This document shows positions 62,845-64,000 of a stretch of DNA of 64,000 nucleotides, piece after piece. The notes beneath the pieces were generated by a model that saw only the letters and a program-made list of their open reading frames with translations, ran no database searches and had not been told where the DNA came from. The stretch spans positions 62,001-126,000 of the forward strand of contig NZ_BORO01000005.1 of NCBI RefSeq assembly GCF_018333215.1, in the 5' to 3' direction. Every line of letters begins with the position of its first letter. Positions within the stretch are counted from its first letter, which is position 1. A program made the translations under genes and the position numbers. The stretch comes from Oceanobacillus sp. J11TS1 (GTDB lineage Bacteria; Bacillota; Bacilli; Bacillales; Amphibacillaceae).

Positions 62845-62853
62845 TGTTATAAT
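62845..62853 (+). promoter_or_regulatory. Extended -10 promoter for thyA
   Basis: TGtTATAAT with no recognisable -35; transcription would start about 62860, giving a leader of about 195 bases. Confidence 0.6.
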
Positions 62854-62903
62854 AAAGATTGTTTAAAGTCTTATAAATGTTGATTTTTAATAGGTGTATA
62901 CAG

Positions 62904-62986
62904 TGAAGTAAAGATAGCTCAGGCAGCAATTGCTTCACCGGGGTTCGGTGGGATGAGATGTCACTATCCATTGCATCTACCTCACC
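62904..62986 (+). promoter_or_regulatory. Folded leader upstream of thyA
   Basis: Three helices can be drawn: TGAAG 62904-62908 with CTTCA 62933-62937, ACCG 62937-62940 with CGGT 62946-62949, and GGTGGG..AGATG 62947-62960 with CATCT..CCTCACC 62974-62986. The third is the longest. No T-tract follows, so it is not an intrinsic terminator. The 3' part CATTGCATCTACCTC is loosely like the tetrahydrofolate riboswitch 3' end, but the rest does not fit. Function unknown. Confidence 0.35.
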
Positions 62987-63055
62987 AGCCATTAATAGGA
63001 TGAAGAATATTTTTAGTAATAAATAAGGATATATATTGAATTAGGAGGATTCTCG

Positions 63056-64000
63056 ATGCAAGGAGAACAAGGTTATTTAGAGTTATGCCGTAAAATATTA
63101 GATGAGGGACAAAATCGGGATGACCGGACGAAAACGGGCACCTATTCCATTTTTGGTCATCAAATTCGTTTTGATTTACAAAAGGGATTTCCTTTATTAA
63201 CGACGAAAAAAGTTCCGTTCCGATTAATCGCTACAGAGCTATTATGGTTTATGAAAGGAGATACGAATATACGCTATTTACTGGAGAATAATAACAACAT
63301 TTGGAATGAGTGGGCATTTGAAAGATGGATTAAAAGTCCAGAATACACAGGGCCAGATATGAAGAACTTCGGTATACGCAGCCAAAACGAAGCTGCTTTT
63401 AAAAAAGAATATGAGCAGCAAATGCAACTATTTAAAGAAAAGATATTAAATGATGCCCGATTTGCTGAAAAATATGGGGATTTGGGATCCGTATACGGAA
63501 AACAGTGGAGAAAATGGGAAACCTCAAAAGGGGAAACGATTGATCAGTTAAAAGAAACCATTGGGTCCATCAAAACCAATCCGAATTCGAGACGCCATAT
63601 TGTATCTGCGTGGAATCCAGAAGATATCCCATCCATGGCGTTACCACCTTGTCACACCCTTTTTCAGTTTTATGTAGCGGATGGAAAACTATCTTGTCAG
63701 CTATATCAGCGAAGTGCCGATGTGTTTATTGGTGTGCCTTTTAACATTGCCAGCTATGCGCTATTAACACATTTAATTGCGCACGAATGTGATTTAGAGG
63801 TAGGGGAATTTATTCATACCTTCGGCGATGCACATATCTATTCCAATCATGTAGAACAAGTAAATTTGCAATTGGAAAGGGAAGTTCGTGCATTTCCTAA
63901 ATTAAAAATAAATGCTAAAAACAAGTCTATTTTCGATATTGATATATCTGATTTAGAAATTACAGATTACCATCCACATCCAGCGATTAAAGCTCCCATC
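63056..64000 (+). CDS. thyA: Thymidylate synthase (3' end cut by the window)
   Basis: 315 codons are in the window without a stop; comparison with Lactobacillus-type enzymes (about 316-318 residues) indicates only the last few codons are missing. It methylates dUMP to dTMP using methylene-THF. The catalytic cysteine is in [12 protein letters not shown], with the [10 protein letters not shown] phosphate-binding loop and [17 protein letters not shown]. An insertion of about 50 residues (about 92-145) marks the long Lactobacillus/Bacillus ThyA form. AGGAGG lies seven bases before the ATG. A dihydrofolate reductase gene often follows but would be outside the window. Confidence 0.96.
   Translation, partial: MQGEQGYLELCRKILDEGQNRDDRTKTGTYSIFGHQIRFDLQKGFPLLTTKKVPFRLIATELLWFMKGDTNIRYLLENNNNIWNEWAFERWIKSPEYTGPDMKNFGIRSQNEAAFKKEYEQQMQLFKEKILNDARFAEKYGDLGSVYGKQWRKWETSKGETIDQLKETIGSIKTNPNSRRHIVSAWNPEDIPSMALPPCHTLFQFYVADGKLSCQLYQRSADVFIGVPFNIASYALLTHLIAHECDLEVGEFIHTFGDAHIYSNHVEQVNLQLEREVRAFPKLKINAKNKSIFDIDISDLEITDYHPHPAIKAPI

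Noticed and set aside
62904-62986. Tetrahydrofolate riboswitch upstream of thyA
   Set aside because: Only the CATTGCATC part of the 3' end fits; the CGTTAAG and CGAAG core segments are missing. Kept as an unknown folded leader instead.
62789-62992. 67-codon minus-strand frame opposite the thyA leader
   Set aside because: No ribosome site and it covers the folded leader and promoter of thyA.
1-64000. Prophage, insertion sequence with transposase, CRISPR array, tRNA or rRNA genes
   Set aside because: None was seen: no transposase or phage proteins, no regularly spaced repeats and no tRNA-like cloverleaf sequences.

Overview
The window is a stretch of low-GC, spore-former chromosome from a member of the Bacillaceae. 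Gene content and order follow the Bacillus subtilis ypbH-gudB to thyA segment almost gene for gene. Protein divergence, inserted or missing genes and the repeat content suggest an Oceanobacillus/Virgibacillus-type relative rather than B. subtilis itself. That placement is from recalled synteny, not from a search. I see no prophage, CRISPR array, tRNA or rRNA gene.

Layout. (1) 1-13.0 kb: mecB, gudB, ypdA, ansA, prsW, the germination pair sleB-ypeB, then cmk-plsC-rpsA and a YIEGIA-family gene with its small partner. (2) 13.3-20.4 kb: der, gpsA, spoVIF, yphE, yphF, spoIVA (behind a sigma-E promoter), hbs and mtrB. (3) 20.6-30.9 kb: menaquinone side-chain and ring methylation genes hepS-menG-hepT, ndk, cheR, then the shikimate/aromatic operon aroC-aroB-aroH-hisC-tyrA-aroA. 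(4) 31-40 kb: ypiA, ypiB, ypiF, the menaquinol:cytochrome c reductase genes qcrABC, ypjA, a short ypjB-like gene, a YugP-type protease, divergent ypjC, then mazG-like ypjD and dapB. (5) 40.3-51.7 kb: mgsA, bshA, cca, birA, dinG, ypmB, aspB, asnS, dnaD, nth. (6) 51.8-56.0 kb, minus strand: ponA, recU and a 33-codon sspM. (7) 56.2-59.5 kb: a small unknown, yppE, cdd, gpsB, RNase P RNA, ypsC. (8) 59.7-62.5 kb, minus strand: a ba3-type oxidase (subunits I, II and a 36-residue IIA-like subunit) and cspD. (9) 63.06 kb to the end: thyA, cut only at its last few codons.

How the genes work together: the hep/men genes supply menaquinone-7, which feeds the qcrABC complex; the ba3 oxidase terminates a parallel cytochrome branch. 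The aro cluster makes chorismate and takes it to prephenate, tyrosine and phenylalanine. Sporulation and germination genes (sleB, ypeB, spoVIF, spoIVA, sspM) are scattered among housekeeping genes. recU-ponA and gpsB link chromosome processing and cell-wall synthesis.

The most interesting non-coding features are: two copies of a miniature inverted-repeat element (412-755 and 13130-13332), the second of which pairs with the der ribosome-binding site; an apparently structured RNA with its own promoter at 157-350; a promoter plus complete intrinsic terminator in the cspD leader; a folded thyA leader; and an AACCAT(A/C)G-type motif upstream of four unrelated genes. Several genes normal for this locus in B. 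subtilis are missing here: bshB1, panBCD, folE, the trp operon, ypoC and yppC/yppD.
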